DNA of 64,000 bases. It comes from Gemmatimonadaceae bacterium (GTDB lineage Bacteria > Gemmatimonadota > Gemmatimonadetes > Gemmatimonadales > Gemmatimonadaceae). The notes beneath the pieces were generated by a model. The model was not told where the DNA came from, searched no databases, and saw nothing but the letters and a program-made list of their open reading frames with translations. The translations under genes and the position numbers were made by a program. This document shows, piece after piece, positions 53,414-62,864 of this stretch. The first letter of the stretch is position 1, and every line of letters starts with the position of its first letter. The stretch spans positions 47,978 to 111,977 of the forward strand of contig CANGXD010000003.1 of NCBI GenBank assembly GCA_947457545.1. Reading direction: 5' to 3'.

Positions 53414-54241
53414 TCAGCGCGCGCGTTGCGGTGAGCGGGGCAGACCTGCGAGTCGCGTCTTGAACGTTTGGAAGCTTCGCGAATCGCGCGAGAGCGACTG
53501 CAGCACGATGGGGTCGATCTTTGCGATCTCCTCTTCGGTCACCCGGATTCGGCTCTCTTCGATAGGGTGCGAGGCAAACCACCCCTCGACCCCACTCGGA
53601 TTACGCTCCCGTTCCCGCAGCAGAATGCGGAACATGCTTGGCATGCCGCGCGGGTCGATTCCTGAGCGGGACACGTAACGCACACCGAATTTGTCGGCTT
53701 CCGATTCATCGTCACGGCTGAACTTCGCGAAGCCTGCCTGCGCCAGCACCGACGCGCCTGTGCCGGCAACGCCCTGGCAAAGCGACGGCGCAAGCACGCA
53801 GCCAATGGTGAACCCGACGTTGGCTCGCTGTGCGGCGGCCATCTGCTTCATGCTGTGGCGTTGCGTGACATGCGCGATTTCGTGTCCGATGACGCCGGCG
53901 AGCTCGGACAAGTTGGTGGTGCGTGCGATGAGGCCGCGATTCACGTAAATGTGACCGCCCGGCACGGCGAAGGCGTTGATCTCGTCTTGATCGACGACGT
54001 TGAAGCGCCAGGTAAGGCTGCGATCGTCCACGACGCGCGCGATGGAGTCGCCGAGCACGTTGATGTACCGGACGACTTCGGGGTCGCGGATGAGGGGGAG
54101 CTGCTGCTCGATCTGCTGGGCGTACTGGTTGCCCATATCGACTTCCTGCGCCGTATTGGGCACGCAGGAGGCGAGCAACAGGGCCGCTCCGCTCATGCTC
54201 AGTCGTCGTGCCACGCTGGTCCGACGGGATAATCGCGCCAT
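53414..54241 (-). CDS. M48 family (BepA/LoiP-like) metallopeptidase lipoprotein
   Basis: A 275-residue predicted lipoprotein (lipobox cysteine C26, LLLASC) with the zinc motif H120-E-I-A-H124 (GVIGHEIAHVTQRHS). The third ligand is in DDESEADKFGVRYVSRSG. FAVPGGHIYVNRGLI is typical of the family. It degrades or helps assemble outer-membrane proteins. ATG at 54241 has a GGAGGGA just upstream; an in-frame ATG at 54262 is an alternative but precedes the ribosome site. It is divergent from the methyltransferase gene. Confidence 0.9.
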   Translation of the reverse strand: MARLSRRTSVARRLSMSGAALLLASCVPNTAQEVDMGNQYAQQIEQQLPLIRDPEVVRYINVLGDSIARVVDDRSLTWRFNVVDQDEINAFAVPGGHIYVNRGLIARTTNLSELAGVIGHEIAHVTQRHSMKQMAAAQRANVGFTIGCVLAPSLCQGVAGTGASVLAQAGFAKFSRDDESEADKFGVRYVSRSGIDPRGMPSMFRILLRERERNPSGVEGWFASHPIEESRIRVTEEEIAKIDPIVLQSLSRDSRSFQTFKTRLAGLPRSPQRAR

Positions 54242-54302
54242 ATTCCCTCCGCTATCGTTCATGTGAGCGGCGCCCGACCCCCGGTGCGGCCAGCTCGACT
54301 CC

Positions 54303-55136
54303 GTGTCGACATTCTTGTACCCGCGAACCCCGCGAGTTCCTCCCGAAGACGTGAAGCTACTCACACTCGCCCGCGACCTGCAGCGCCGGAAGGCCCGAGA
54401 ACGCCAGCACCGCTTCGTCGCGGAAGGGGTCCGCACGGTCGAGACGCTGCTGGCCTCTCCCCTCGACGTTACGGGGCTGCTGGTTACCGCCGCCCTGCAC
54501 GACGACGAACGGGGGCGGGGGCTGCTGGTCAGCGCCGAGGCGCGTGGGGTGCCGGTGCTCGAGGTCTCGGAAGCCGACCTGGAGAGCGCGGCAGACACTG
54601 ACACGCCGCAGGGGGTGCTGGCCGTCGCGACGATCCCCGACCGCCCGCTCGCAGCGCCCATCGGGCAGGCCCGCTACCTGGTGCTGGACGCCCTCCAGGA
54701 CCCCGGCAACGTGGGAACGGTGATACGGACCGCCGCCGCCATGGGGGTGAACGCCACGGTGGCACTCCCGGGAACCGTCGACTTGTGGAACGCCAAGGTG
54801 GTACGGAGCAGCATGGGCGCGCTGTTCCACCATCCGGTGGCCATGCTCTCCTGGGAGCAGTTCTCCGGGTTTGCCGAGTCGGCGGGGATGTCGCTGTGGG
54901 CGGCCGACATGCACGGGGATGCAGTCGATGGCTTGCGACCGGACGCCTGTCCTGAGCGGCTGGCGTTGGTCGTGAGTAACGAGGGGGCGGGGCTGTCGCC
55001 CCACGTGGCCGCGGCGGTATCGCGGACGGTCACGATCCCCATGGCGGCGGAGGTGGAGTCGCTCAACGTGGCCGTAGCGACGGGGATTCTCCTCTATGCG
55101 CTGCGCGTGGCGTCCCATGCGCCTCAGTCGTCCTGA
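54303..55136 (+). CDS. SpoU/TrmH-family RNA 2'-O-ribose methyltransferase
   Basis: A 277-residue SAM-dependent methyltransferase. The N-terminal SpoU substrate-binding domain (RDLQRRKARERQHRFVAEGV) precedes the knotted catalytic domain. Its three motifs are DALQDPGNVGTVIRTAAAMG, LVVSNEGAGLS and VTIPMAAEVESLNVAVATG. It methylates 23S rRNA or tRNA; the position cannot be read from sequence. GTG at 54303 is used; a later GTG at 54351 would remove 16 residues. Its stop is followed almost at once by the prepilin peptidase gene. Confidence 0.9.
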   Translation: MSTFLYPRTPRVPPEDVKLLTLARDLQRRKARERQHRFVAEGVRTVETLLASPLDVTGLLVTAALHDDERGRGLLVSAEARGVPVLEVSEADLESAADTDTPQGVLAVATIPDRPLAAPIGQARYLVLDALQDPGNVGTVIRTAAAMGVNATVALPGTVDLWNAKVVRSSMGALFHHPVAMLSWEQFSGFAESAGMSLWAADMHGDAVDGLRPDACPERLALVVSNEGAGLSPHVAAAVSRTVTIPMAAEVESLNVAVATGILLYALRVASHAPQSS

Positions 55137-55140
55137 CGGC

Positions 55141-56061
55141 ATGCAAGCGACGCTGCCACTCGATACAACCGCCCTCGGTGCCGTGGAATACACGGGGGGG
55201 CTGACTGCCGGGCTCATTGGTCATCTCTCGATGACCGAACTGCTCATGGTGCTGCTCCCGGTGTTCATCGCGGGCGCCTCGATCGGCTCATTCCTCAATG
55301 TCTGCATTGCCCGCTGGCCGCTCGACCTGAGTGTGGTGAAGCCGCGGTCGCGCTGCCCGCGCTGCGAACGCCCCATCAAGTCGTACGAGAACATTCCCAT
55401 TGTCAGCTGGCTGTTGCTGCGCGGAAAGTGCGCCGGGTGCGCGCTCCCCATTTCGCTGCAGTATCCCGCGGTCGAAGCGCTTGTAGGACTCATGTGGGTC
55501 CTCGCCTTTTACTTCCTGGGCTTCGGTTTCGAGGCGTTCCGCGTCTCGGTGTTCGCCACGTTGCTCTTCGGCATCGCCGTAACGGACGCGAAGCACTATC
55601 TCATTCCCGACGGCTTCACGGTGTCGGGGCTGATCATGATGCTGCTCTTCGCGATCGTGAATTTCTTCGTGGAAGAGCCGTCGCACTTCGTGTCGGCGTG
55701 GCCCGCCGTGCTTGGGGCGTGCGTGGGTGCCGGTGCGATCACCATCATTGGCTGGCTCGCCGAAGTGATCATGAAGCGTGAAGCCATGGGCTTTGGCGAT
55801 ACGACGCTCATGGCCGTCGTTGGCGCGGCCATCGGTGCCGAACGCTCGCTGCTGACGATCATTGTCGGCGCCTTTGTCGGCGCGGTGACCTTCCTGCTCA
55901 TCGTGGGGCCCATCGTCAAGCTGCGCTCGGCCAAACGGGGTGAGCCGTTCGAGTTTCCCGACGTTCCCTTTGGCGTGTTCCTTGCGCCCGCTGCGCTGCT
56001 CACCTTGCTTTGGGGTGAGGCTCTGATCACCTGGTATATCGAGCGCGCGTTCTCCGCCTGA
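55141..56061 (+). CDS. Prepilin leader peptidase / N-methyltransferase (PilD-like)
   Basis: A 306-residue polytopic inner-membrane enzyme. It cleaves type IV prepilin leaders and methylates the new N-terminus. The N-terminal domain has the ASIGSFLNVCIARWP stretch and the zinc cysteines C72-x2-C75 and C97-x2-C100. The aspartyl protease residues are D149 (AVTDAKHYLIPDG) and D220 (MGFGDTTLMAVVGA). About eight helices follow. ATG at 55141 is chosen; an in-frame start at 55096 overlaps the methyltransferase end. Nothing else of a pilus system is in the window, so it must serve genes elsewhere. Confidence 0.93.
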   Translation: MQATLPLDTTALGAVEYTGGLTAGLIGHLSMTELLMVLLPVFIAGASIGSFLNVCIARWPLDLSVVKPRSRCPRCERPIKSYENIPIVSWLLLRGKCAGCALPISLQYPAVEALVGLMWVLAFYFLGFGFEAFRVSVFATLLFGIAVTDAKHYLIPDGFTVSGLIMMLLFAIVNFFVEEPSHFVSAWPAVLGACVGAGAITIIGWLAEVIMKREAMGFGDTTLMAVVGAAIGAERSLLTIIVGAFVGAVTFLLIVGPIVKLRSAKRGEPFEFPDVPFGVFLAPAALLTLLWGEALITWYIERAFSA

Positions 56062-56069
56062 GTCAGCCC

Positions 56070-57395
56070 ATGTCTACGACCAAAACCTCGCCGCAGCGTC
56101 ATGCTGCGGCGCTGCTGTTTCTCCTCAGTGCCGCCTTCGTCGGCGCCTGCGGAGACAAGCCGTCCGCCGGCGATGGCCCTTACGCCGATCTCGTATCGGA
56201 GTTCGTGCCAAAGATCGAAAAGGAGTTGGGGCTGCCGTTCAAGACGCCGCCCAAGATCGAGAAGCGCACGAAGGAGCAAGTCGCCGTCTTCGTGCGGAAG
56301 CAGCTCGAGAGCGAGCGCGGCAAGGCGCAGGTGGCCGGCCAGGAAGCGGTGTACCGCATTCTCGGGATGATCCCCGATACGCTGAATCTCGGTGTATTGC
56401 TGCAGCGTCTGCTCGAGGAGCAGATCGTGGGTTACTACGACCCCGCCACCAAGGTGCTGTACGTGGTGGACGGTGCGCCCGAGATGTTGCTCAAGCAGAC
56501 GGTGTCGCACGAGCTGGTGCACGCGTTGCAAGACCAGTACGTCAACATCGACAGCATTCAGGCGCAGGTAGACAACGGCGACCGCCAGGTTGCAGCACAG
56601 TCGGTGCTCGAAGGGCAGGCGGTGTTCATGCAGCTCCGTATCGATCCCAACGCGGGGCCCATGCTCAAGATGCCCGGCGGCTGGGATCGCATGCGCGATC
56701 TCATCCGCGATGGCAGCACCGGGATGCCCGTCTTTGCGAGCGCTCCTCGCGCTGTGCGTGAGGGGCTGCTCTTTCCGTATCTGGGCGGCGCTGACTTCGT
56801 GCGTCGCTTCATCAACGTGCGCCCCGAGAAGGAGTTGCTGGCCGACCTTCCGGTGAGCACGAAGCAGATCCTCAACGACTCGGCGTATTTCTCGGGGGAC
56901 GCGAGTACCCGCGATCTGCCCAATACGGTCACGTTGCCGGCACCGCGCGCGGGCACGGTGGTGTTCTCCAATACCCTTGGGGAATTCGAAACGCGACTCC
57001 TCTTGGTGCAGCATCTCAAGAACGACGAAATGGCTCGCCGGGCCGCTACGGGCGTCGACGGCGATCGGTTCACCGTCGTGCGCACGCCGCAGGGTGACGC
57101 CCTCGTGTGGGCCTCGGTGTGGGATTCCTCGGTCGATGCCGCCGACTTCCTCGACGTCATGGCCGATGCCGCGCGTCGTCGCTACGAGATGGCGAAGCCC
57201 GATGCCGCGCCTGGAAGCACCAGCCGCCGCCTCGACGTCGTGGCCACGCCCAAGCGCAAAGCGCGCACGGTGACGCTGAGTTTGGAACAGGTCGGCGGAA
57301 AACCCGTAGTGATCTACATGGATTTGCCGGCAGGCCTGTCCGCTCCCATCGACGTGGCCCGCATTACCATCGATCGCCCACCGACGGGTCGTTGA
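56070..57395 (+). CDS. Lipoprotein with a HExxH zinc-protease-like motif
   Basis: A 441-residue predicted lipoprotein (lipobox C27, AFVGAC). H147-E-L-V-H151 in TVSHELVHALQDQYVN is a zincin motif, and E181 in SVLEGQAVFMQLR is well placed as third ligand, the gluzincin pattern. The segment after it has helices and a beta-rich C-terminal region. I do not know a characterised relative; similar proteins appear as putative metallopeptidases. It starts eight bases after the prepilin peptidase stop, so it may be in the same transcript. A role in envelope protein processing is possible but unproven. Confidence 0.75.
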   Translation: MSTTKTSPQRHAAALLFLLSAAFVGACGDKPSAGDGPYADLVSEFVPKIEKELGLPFKTPPKIEKRTKEQVAVFVRKQLESERGKAQVAGQEAVYRILGMIPDTLNLGVLLQRLLEEQIVGYYDPATKVLYVVDGAPEMLLKQTVSHELVHALQDQYVNIDSIQAQVDNGDRQVAAQSVLEGQAVFMQLRIDPNAGPMLKMPGGWDRMRDLIRDGSTGMPVFASAPRAVREGLLFPYLGGADFVRRFINVRPEKELLADLPVSTKQILNDSAYFSGDASTRDLPNTVTLPAPRAGTVVFSNTLGEFETRLLLVQHLKNDEMARRAATGVDGDRFTVVRTPQGDALVWASVWDSSVDAADFLDVMADAARRRYEMAKPDAAPGSTSRRLDVVATPKRKARTVTLSLEQVGGKPVVIYMDLPAGLSAPIDVARITIDRPPTGR

Positions 57396-57427
57396 GCTGG
57401 TAGTGTGGTGTCGCTCATGACGCGTTC

Positions 57428-58741
57428 ATGACGATCAACTCTTCCGTTCCCGTACCACCCGATGATGCCTCGGTGCCCATGGCGCTACGCATCACCCCCG
57501 ACGACGAAGTGCGTCGGGTACGACTGGTACAGATGAAACGACTCGCGACCGCCATGCTCGTGGTGGTCGCCGTCGTTTTTGTAGTCGCGCGTTACTACGA
57601 GGCGCAGTTCCCCTCGCTGGGGTATCTTCGCGCGTTCGCCGAGGCTGCGATGGTAGGCGGCATTGCCGACTGGTTCGCCGTGACGGCGCTCTTCCGGCAC
57701 CCGCTCGGCATTCCCATCCCGCACACGGCCATCGTCCCGTCGCGCAAAGACCGGATCGGGACGGCGCTCGGCAATTTCGTGCAGCGCAATTTCCTCACGC
57801 GGGAAGTGGTCACTACCAAGTTGGCGGCCATGAAGCTGGGCGAGCGCGCGGCCCAGTGGCTGGCTCGGCCGGAAAACAGCCGCCGCATTGCCCGGGCCGC
57901 CGCGCACGGCATTTCGGGTGCGGTCAATGTCATGCGCGACGAGGATGTTCAGGAGCTCGTTGACCGCGGCATCGTGTCCCGGTTGCGTCGGATGCAGGCC
58001 GCGCCTTTGGCGGCCAAGACGTTCGAGCTGCTCACGGCCGACGGTCGGCATCAGGCGCTGCTCGACGACGCCCTGCGATTGGCTGCGCGATTCCTCGACG
58101 AAAACGAAGTCGCCATTCGCGAGCGCATCAAGCAAGAGAGCCCGTGGTGGGTGCCGGGAGCCGTCGAGAACCGGCTGGGCGACAAGATCGTGAGCGGCGT
58201 GGAAGCCACGCTCGTTGCCGTGGCCGCCGATCCTGCGCATCCCTTGCGGCGTCGATACGACGAGGCGGTCGAAAAGTTCGTCGCCAATCTCCGCGAGAAC
58301 CCCGAAACGATCGCGCGCGCCGAACAGATCAAGCTCGACGTGCTCGATCATCCAGGCGTCGCCGAATTCTCGCGCGAAGTCTGGGGCGACGTGAAGGTGC
58401 GAATCGCCAACTACGCGGAGAAGCTTGCGAGCGACGCCGAAGCCGAGCCTGATCAGCTGGAGAAGTGGCTGTCAGGTTTGGGGCACAAGGTGCTCGAAGA
58501 CGCCGCGCTCGCCGAGAAGGTGAACGGTTGGGTCGTGGAGCTCGTGACGTATTCGGTGGAGCAGGCGCGCGAAGAAGTCGCGAAGCTCATCGCGACCACC
58601 GTGGGCGCGTGGGATGCGAACGCGACGTCACGCAAGATCGAGCTGCAGATCGGGCGCGATCTGCAGTTCATCCGCATTAACGGCACGATCGTGGGCGGGT
58701 TGGTGGGGCTGCTGCTCTACATCGCAGGCGGACTGCTGTAG
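57428..58741 (+). CDS. DUF445 family membrane protein (YjiN-like)
   Basis: A 437-residue inner-membrane protein of unknown function. The family's AEAAMVGGIADWFAVTALFR motif lies near residue 75, followed by HPLGIPIPHTAIVPSRKDRIG. One N-terminal membrane helix is at about 38-55, a central helical coiled-coil-like region contains NPETIARAEQIKLDVLD, and a C-terminal helix is INGTIVGGLVGLLLYIAG. The family is widespread and sometimes called UPF0754/DUF445. It follows the HExxH gene by about 30 bases. No function is assigned. Confidence 0.88.
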   Translation: MTINSSVPVPPDDASVPMALRITPDDEVRRVRLVQMKRLATAMLVVVAVVFVVARYYEAQFPSLGYLRAFAEAAMVGGIADWFAVTALFRHPLGIPIPHTAIVPSRKDRIGTALGNFVQRNFLTREVVTTKLAAMKLGERAAQWLARPENSRRIARAAAHGISGAVNVMRDEDVQELVDRGIVSRLRRMQAAPLAAKTFELLTADGRHQALLDDALRLAARFLDENEVAIRERIKQESPWWVPGAVENRLGDKIVSGVEATLVAVAADPAHPLRRRYDEAVEKFVANLRENPETIARAEQIKLDVLDHPGVAEFSREVWGDVKVRIANYAEKLASDAEAEPDQLEKWLSGLGHKVLEDAALAEKVNGWVVELVTYSVEQAREEVAKLIATTVGAWDANATSRKIELQIGRDLQFIRINGTIVGGLVGLLLYIAGGLL

Positions 58742-58743
58742 AC

Positions 58744-58777
58744 ACGACGGGCCCGCGTGCGTACGCGGGCCCGTCGT
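58744..58777. terminator. Bidirectional hairpin between DUF445 and lon genes
   Basis: A perfect 15-bp stem (acgacgggcccgcgt / acgcgggcccgtcgt) with a four-base loop lies between the convergent stops at 58741 and 58799. No T-tract follows. Confidence 0.75.
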
Positions 58778-58798
58778 CAGTGCATGGTGGCCGTCGGT

Positions 58799-61249
58799 TC
58801 AGCGCAGATCGGCCGGCTGTGTCCGTGCCTTCTTTCCAGGCGCTGCCGTCGTCACCTCCGGCTTGTCAGCCGGATGCTTTTCGGCGGGAGGGAGCAACGC
58901 CAGGTGCAGCACTTCGTCCATGGTGCTGGCGAAGGTAAACGCCATCTTGTCACGCACTTCCTGCGGTACGTCGCGCACGTCTTTCTCATTGCCCTTGGGC
59001 AGAATGACTTCGCGCAGTCCCGCGCGATACGCCGCGAGCACCTTCTCCTTCACGCCACCGATCTCGAGCACCTTGCCGCGCAGCGTCACTTCGCCGGTGA
59101 GAGCGAGATCGCGTCGCACCGGCCGGCGTGAGAGCGCACTGGCCAACGCCAGCGTGACGGCAATACCCGCAGACGGACCATCCTTGGGGATGGCACCGGC
59201 GGGGAAGTGCAGGTGCATGTCCGACTCGCGGAATTCACTGTCGGCAATGCTCAGCGTCGCCGCACGGGAGCGGACAAACGAATACGCCGCCTCGGTGGAC
59301 TCGCGCATCACATCGCCCAGTTGCCCGGTGACGGTGAGCTTGCCCACGCCCGGCATACGTAGCGCCTCGATGGTCATGAGTTCGCCACCGGTGCTCGTCC
59401 AGGCGAGGCCCGTCACGGCACCGATTTCCGGTTCCTTCTCAGCTTCTTCCTGCGAAAAGCGTGGCGGACCAAGCAGGTCTTCGGCGCGCGTTGCGCCGAT
59501 TTCCCAGGTGCTTTCGTCGCCGTCGGCCTTGGCACGGGCGCGCTTGCGCATGAGCGTCGCAATGGAGCGCTCGAAGGTGCGCAATCCGGCTTCGCGCGAG
59601 TAGCGACTCGTGATGAAGCCCAGGACCTGCTCGGAGATGTGCAGGTCGACGTCGGTGAGCCCGTGATCTTCGAGGAGTCGGGGAATGAGATAGCGCTGTG
59701 CGATCTCGACCTTTTCTTCGATGGTGTAGCCCGCGATGCGAATGACTTCCATGCGGTCGCGCAACGGCCCCGGGATATCGAACAGGTTGTTCGCCGTACA
59801 GATGAACAGGCAGCTCGACAGATCGAAGGGCAGGTTGAGATAGTGATCGACGAACGTCGTGTTCTGCGACGGGTCGAGCACTTCGAGCATGGCCGCGGTG
59901 GGGTCACCGGAAGGGCCACCACTCGACATCTTGTCGATCTCGTCGATCATGATGACGGGATCGCGGACTTCGACGCGGCGGAGCGCCTGAATGAGCATGC
60001 CCGGCATGGCGCCGACATAGGTGCGACGATGGCCGCGAATTTCGGCTTCGTCGCGTACACCGCCGACCGAGATGCGATAGAACTCGCGTCCGATGCTGGT
60101 AGCGATGGCCTCGCCGAGCGAGGTCTTGCCCGTACCCGGCGGACCGACGAGGCAGAGAATGGGGCCGGTAGGGTCACCACCGCGCAGCTTGCGCACGGCG
60201 AGATACTCGACGATGCGCTCCTTGGCTTCGTCGAGGCCATAGTGGCGCTCTTCGAGGGCGCCCTCGACCTTCGCGAGTTCGATTTCGGCGTCGTCGCCAC
60301 TGCGCTTGTGCCACGGTAACGCCAACACCCAGTCGAGATACGTGCGCAGCACCTGATACTCGCTCGATGCGGGCGAGAGCATGCGCAGCCGTTCCGTTTC
60401 GCGGCGCGCTTCGCTGGCGACCTTTTCGGGGAGGCGCGCTTCCTCGATGCGGCGCAGCAGATCGACCGATTCCTTTTCGTTGGGATCGGCCTCGCCGAGT
60501 TCCGACTGAATGGCGCGGAGCTGCTGACGGAGATAGAACTCGCGCTGGTGCTGTTCGATCTTGATTTCCGTCTGCTTTTTGACGTCGTCCATGACGCGCG
60601 CCCGCGCCACTTCGCGTTCGAGACGCGACAGGATGAACCGGATGCGCTGGCCGATGTCGAGGCGCTGGAGCACCTCCTCCTTGTCGGCAATGCGCAAGTT
60701 CATGTTGGTGGCCGCAAGATCCGCGAAACGTCCGGGGTCGGAGACGTTCATCTTGAGGATCTGCGGCACTTCATTGGGAATGCGGTCCACCAGTTCGGCG
60801 AGCGTTTCCGCCGCCGTCACGGTGCGCGCGACCAGCTCGTCGAGCTCGGCCGGTTCAGGGGGCGTTTCCCGGGCGCCCTGGATTTGCGCGATGGCAAACG
60901 GCTCCACCTGATCGACGGCGTCGATGGTAATGCGGCGGAGCCCCTGCAACGTGATCTGGACGGTGTCGCCCGGCAGGTTGATACGCTCGTGGACGCGGGC
61001 AGCGACGCCGACCCGGCCAATGAACCGGTGCGGGTCGATGGCGTCGTCGTTGTCTCCCGAGGCCACCACGAGGGCGACCACTAGCCCCGACTCTTCGTGC
61101 GCCCGGAGCAGCGCCAGATTTTCCGGGGCGCCCATCTGCACCGCGATCGTTCCCAGGGGGTACACGATCGTGGAACGCAGCGCCATGAGCGGCAGCGTGG
61201 GGGGGAGCTCCGCGCGAAGGATTTCCTCCTTCCTCTGACCGCGGGGCAT
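58799..61249 (-). CDS. lon: ATP-dependent Lon protease (LonA)
   Basis: An 816-residue AAA+ protease. The LON substrate-binding domain lies at about 15-215. Walker A is LVGPPGTGKTS (about 368-378) and Walker B VIMIDEIDK. The proteolytic domain has catalytic S693 in KDGPSAGIAVT and a lysine in GGVKEKVLAAYR about 43 residues later, as in E. coli Lon. A Lys/Pro-rich tail ends it. ATG at 61249 gives MPRGQRKEEILRAELPPTLP at the expected distance; a longer frame to 61372 lacks similarity. It removes misfolded and regulatory proteins such as antitoxins, which is relevant to HipB here. It is divergent from ffh. Confidence 0.96.
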   Translation of the reverse strand: MPRGQRKEEILRAELPPTLPLMALRSTIVYPLGTIAVQMGAPENLALLRAHEESGLVVALVVASGDNDDAIDPHRFIGRVGVAARVHERINLPGDTVQITLQGLRRITIDAVDQVEPFAIAQIQGARETPPEPAELDELVARTVTAAETLAELVDRIPNEVPQILKMNVSDPGRFADLAATNMNLRIADKEEVLQRLDIGQRIRFILSRLEREVARARVMDDVKKQTEIKIEQHQREFYLRQQLRAIQSELGEADPNEKESVDLLRRIEEARLPEKVASEARRETERLRMLSPASSEYQVLRTYLDWVLALPWHKRSGDDAEIELAKVEGALEERHYGLDEAKERIVEYLAVRKLRGGDPTGPILCLVGPPGTGKTSLGEAIATSIGREFYRISVGGVRDEAEIRGHRRTYVGAMPGMLIQALRRVEVRDPVIMIDEIDKMSSGGPSGDPTAAMLEVLDPSQNTTFVDHYLNLPFDLSSCLFICTANNLFDIPGPLRDRMEVIRIAGYTIEEKVEIAQRYLIPRLLEDHGLTDVDLHISEQVLGFITSRYSREAGLRTFERSIATLMRKRARAKADGDESTWEIGATRAEDLLGPPRFSQEEAEKEPEIGAVTGLAWTSTGGELMTIEALRMPGVGKLTVTGQLGDVMRESTEAAYSFVRSRAATLSIADSEFRESDMHLHFPAGAIPKDGPSAGIAVTLALASALSRRPVRRDLALTGEVTLRGKVLEIGGVKEKVLAAYRAGLREVILPKGNEKDVRDVPQEVRDKMAFTFASTMDEVLHLALLPPAEKHPADKPEVTTAAPGKKARTQPADLR

Positions 61250-61482
61250 CGTAACGGCGGGGTAGCGCGGATTCTGGGGCGACACGTGGCTGGCCAAGAG
61301 AGTGACAACGTGATCCTGATCTGGCAAATGTACGGCGACCAGAAATCGGAGCAACGCGTGATTCCGACGCAAGTTGCGTCATGGGTGGCCCTCAGCGTCA
61401 CCCCCCGGGAAAAAAACCGGTGTGGAGGGTCACGATGTATGCCCCCCGCCTCCCGGGCGCCAATCGATTACCTTTCCCGGAT

Positions 61483-62841
61483 ATGTTCGACGAGCTAACA
61501 GACAAACTCGGCAACGTCTTCGCGAAGCTGCGCGGTCGCGGCGTTCTCACCGAGGCCGATATCAAGGAAGGGCTGCGCGAGGTCCGCCGCGTCCTTCTCG
61601 AAGCCGACGTCAACTTTGCCCTCACCCGCGAGTTCCTCGAGCGGGTGGAGAAGCAGGCTATTGGCGTCCTGCAGCTCAAGACCGTCCAGCCGGCGCAGCA
61701 GCTCGTCAAGATCGTCCATGACGAACTGACCGCCATGTTGGGCGAGCGGCGCGAAGGGCTCCGCATGAGCACGGTACCGCCCACCATCGTCATGATGGTC
61801 GGCCTGCAGGGGTCGGGTAAGACGACCACGGCGGGCAAACTGGCGCGGCGGCTCAAGCTCGAAGCCAAGAGCACCCGGTTGGTCGCGGCCGACGTCTACC
61901 GTCCCGCGGCCATCGACCAGCTCGAAACACTGGGCAAGGCGCTCGATGTCCCGGTGTACGCCGATCGCACCACGCAGGATGTGGTGAAGATCGCGAAGGC
62001 CGGTATCGAGCAGGGTGTGCGGAACCGTGACCGCGTGGTCATTGTCGATACCGCCGGCCGTTTGCAGATCGACGCCGACATGATGGACGAGCTCACGCGG
62101 CTCAAGGCGGCGATCAAGCCCGACGAAATTCTGTTCGTCGCCGACGGCATGACCGGTCAGGAAGCGGTGAAGATCGCGCAGGGCTTCAACGATGCGCTCG
62201 ACATCACCGGCGTCATTCTGACCAAGCTCGATGGTGACGCGCGCGGCGGTGCGGCGCTCTCGATCTACGGCGTCCTCAAGAAGCCGATCAAGTACATCGG
62301 CGTGGGCGAAAAGCCCGACGCGCTCGAGGAGTTCCACCCCGAGCGCATGGCTGGCCGTATCCTGCAAATGGGCGACATCGTGTCGCTCGTGGAGAAGGCG
62401 CAGGAAGCCTTCGACGAAACGGAAGCCAAGAAGCTCGAGAAGAAGGTCCGCAAGGAAGGGATGGACCTTGAAGACTTCTTGTCGGCCATGCGTCAGATGC
62501 AGAAGCTCGGTCCCTTCGAGAACCTCCTCAAGCTGCTGCCGGGTGTGAACCCGAAGATGCTCAAGGACGTGAAGATGGACCCCAAGCGCATGAAGCACAT
62601 CGAAGCGATCGTGCTGTCCATGACGCCGCAGGAGCGCAAGAAGCCCGAGCTCATCAACGGGTCACGTCGCGCGCGTATTGCCAAGGGCTGCGGACGGCCG
62701 GTGAACGAGGTGAATCGTCTGCTCGAGCAGTTCCGCGAGATGCAGAAGATGATGAAGAAGATGGGCGGCGGCCCGGGCGGAAAGGGCGGCGGCATGCCGC
62801 GCCTGCCGTTCGGCGGCGGCGGCATGTTCGGGATGCGCTGA
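61483..62841 (+). CDS. ffh: Signal recognition particle protein Ffh
   Basis: A 452-residue SRP GTPase. The N domain starts MFDELTDKLGNVFAKLRG; the G domain has the P-loop GLQGSGKTTT (107-116), VAADVYRPAAIDQL, VIVDTAGRLQ and TKLDGDARGGAAL. The Met-rich M domain (about 300-452) holds NGSRRARIAKGCGRPVNEVN, which binds 4.5S RNA. It ends in a Gly/Met/Phe-rich tail. ATG at 61483 matches the conserved N-terminus, while upstream codons do not. It targets inner-membrane proteins to FtsY. The gene for 4.5S RNA was not found nearby. Confidence 0.98.
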   Translation: MFDELTDKLGNVFAKLRGRGVLTEADIKEGLREVRRVLLEADVNFALTREFLERVEKQAIGVLQLKTVQPAQQLVKIVHDELTAMLGERREGLRMSTVPPTIVMMVGLQGSGKTTTAGKLARRLKLEAKSTRLVAADVYRPAAIDQLETLGKALDVPVYADRTTQDVVKIAKAGIEQGVRNRDRVVIVDTAGRLQIDADMMDELTRLKAAIKPDEILFVADGMTGQEAVKIAQGFNDALDITGVILTKLDGDARGGAALSIYGVLKKPIKYIGVGEKPDALEEFHPERMAGRILQMGDIVSLVEKAQEAFDETEAKKLEKKVRKEGMDLEDFLSAMRQMQKLGPFENLLKLLPGVNPKMLKDVKMDPKRMKHIEAIVLSMTPQERKKPELINGSRRARIAKGCGRPVNEVNRLLEQFREMQKMMKKMGGGPGGKGGGMPRLPFGGGGMFGMR

Positions 62842-62864
62842 GGCGCATCCCGAACGCCAGTTTT
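62827..62864 (+). terminator. ffh terminator overlapping its stop codon
   Basis: An 11-bp stem ttcgggatgcg / cgcatcccgaa has the ffh stop TGA inside its loop and is followed six bases later by tttt. The stem encodes the final FGMR residues, so coding and termination overlap. Confidence 0.75.
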
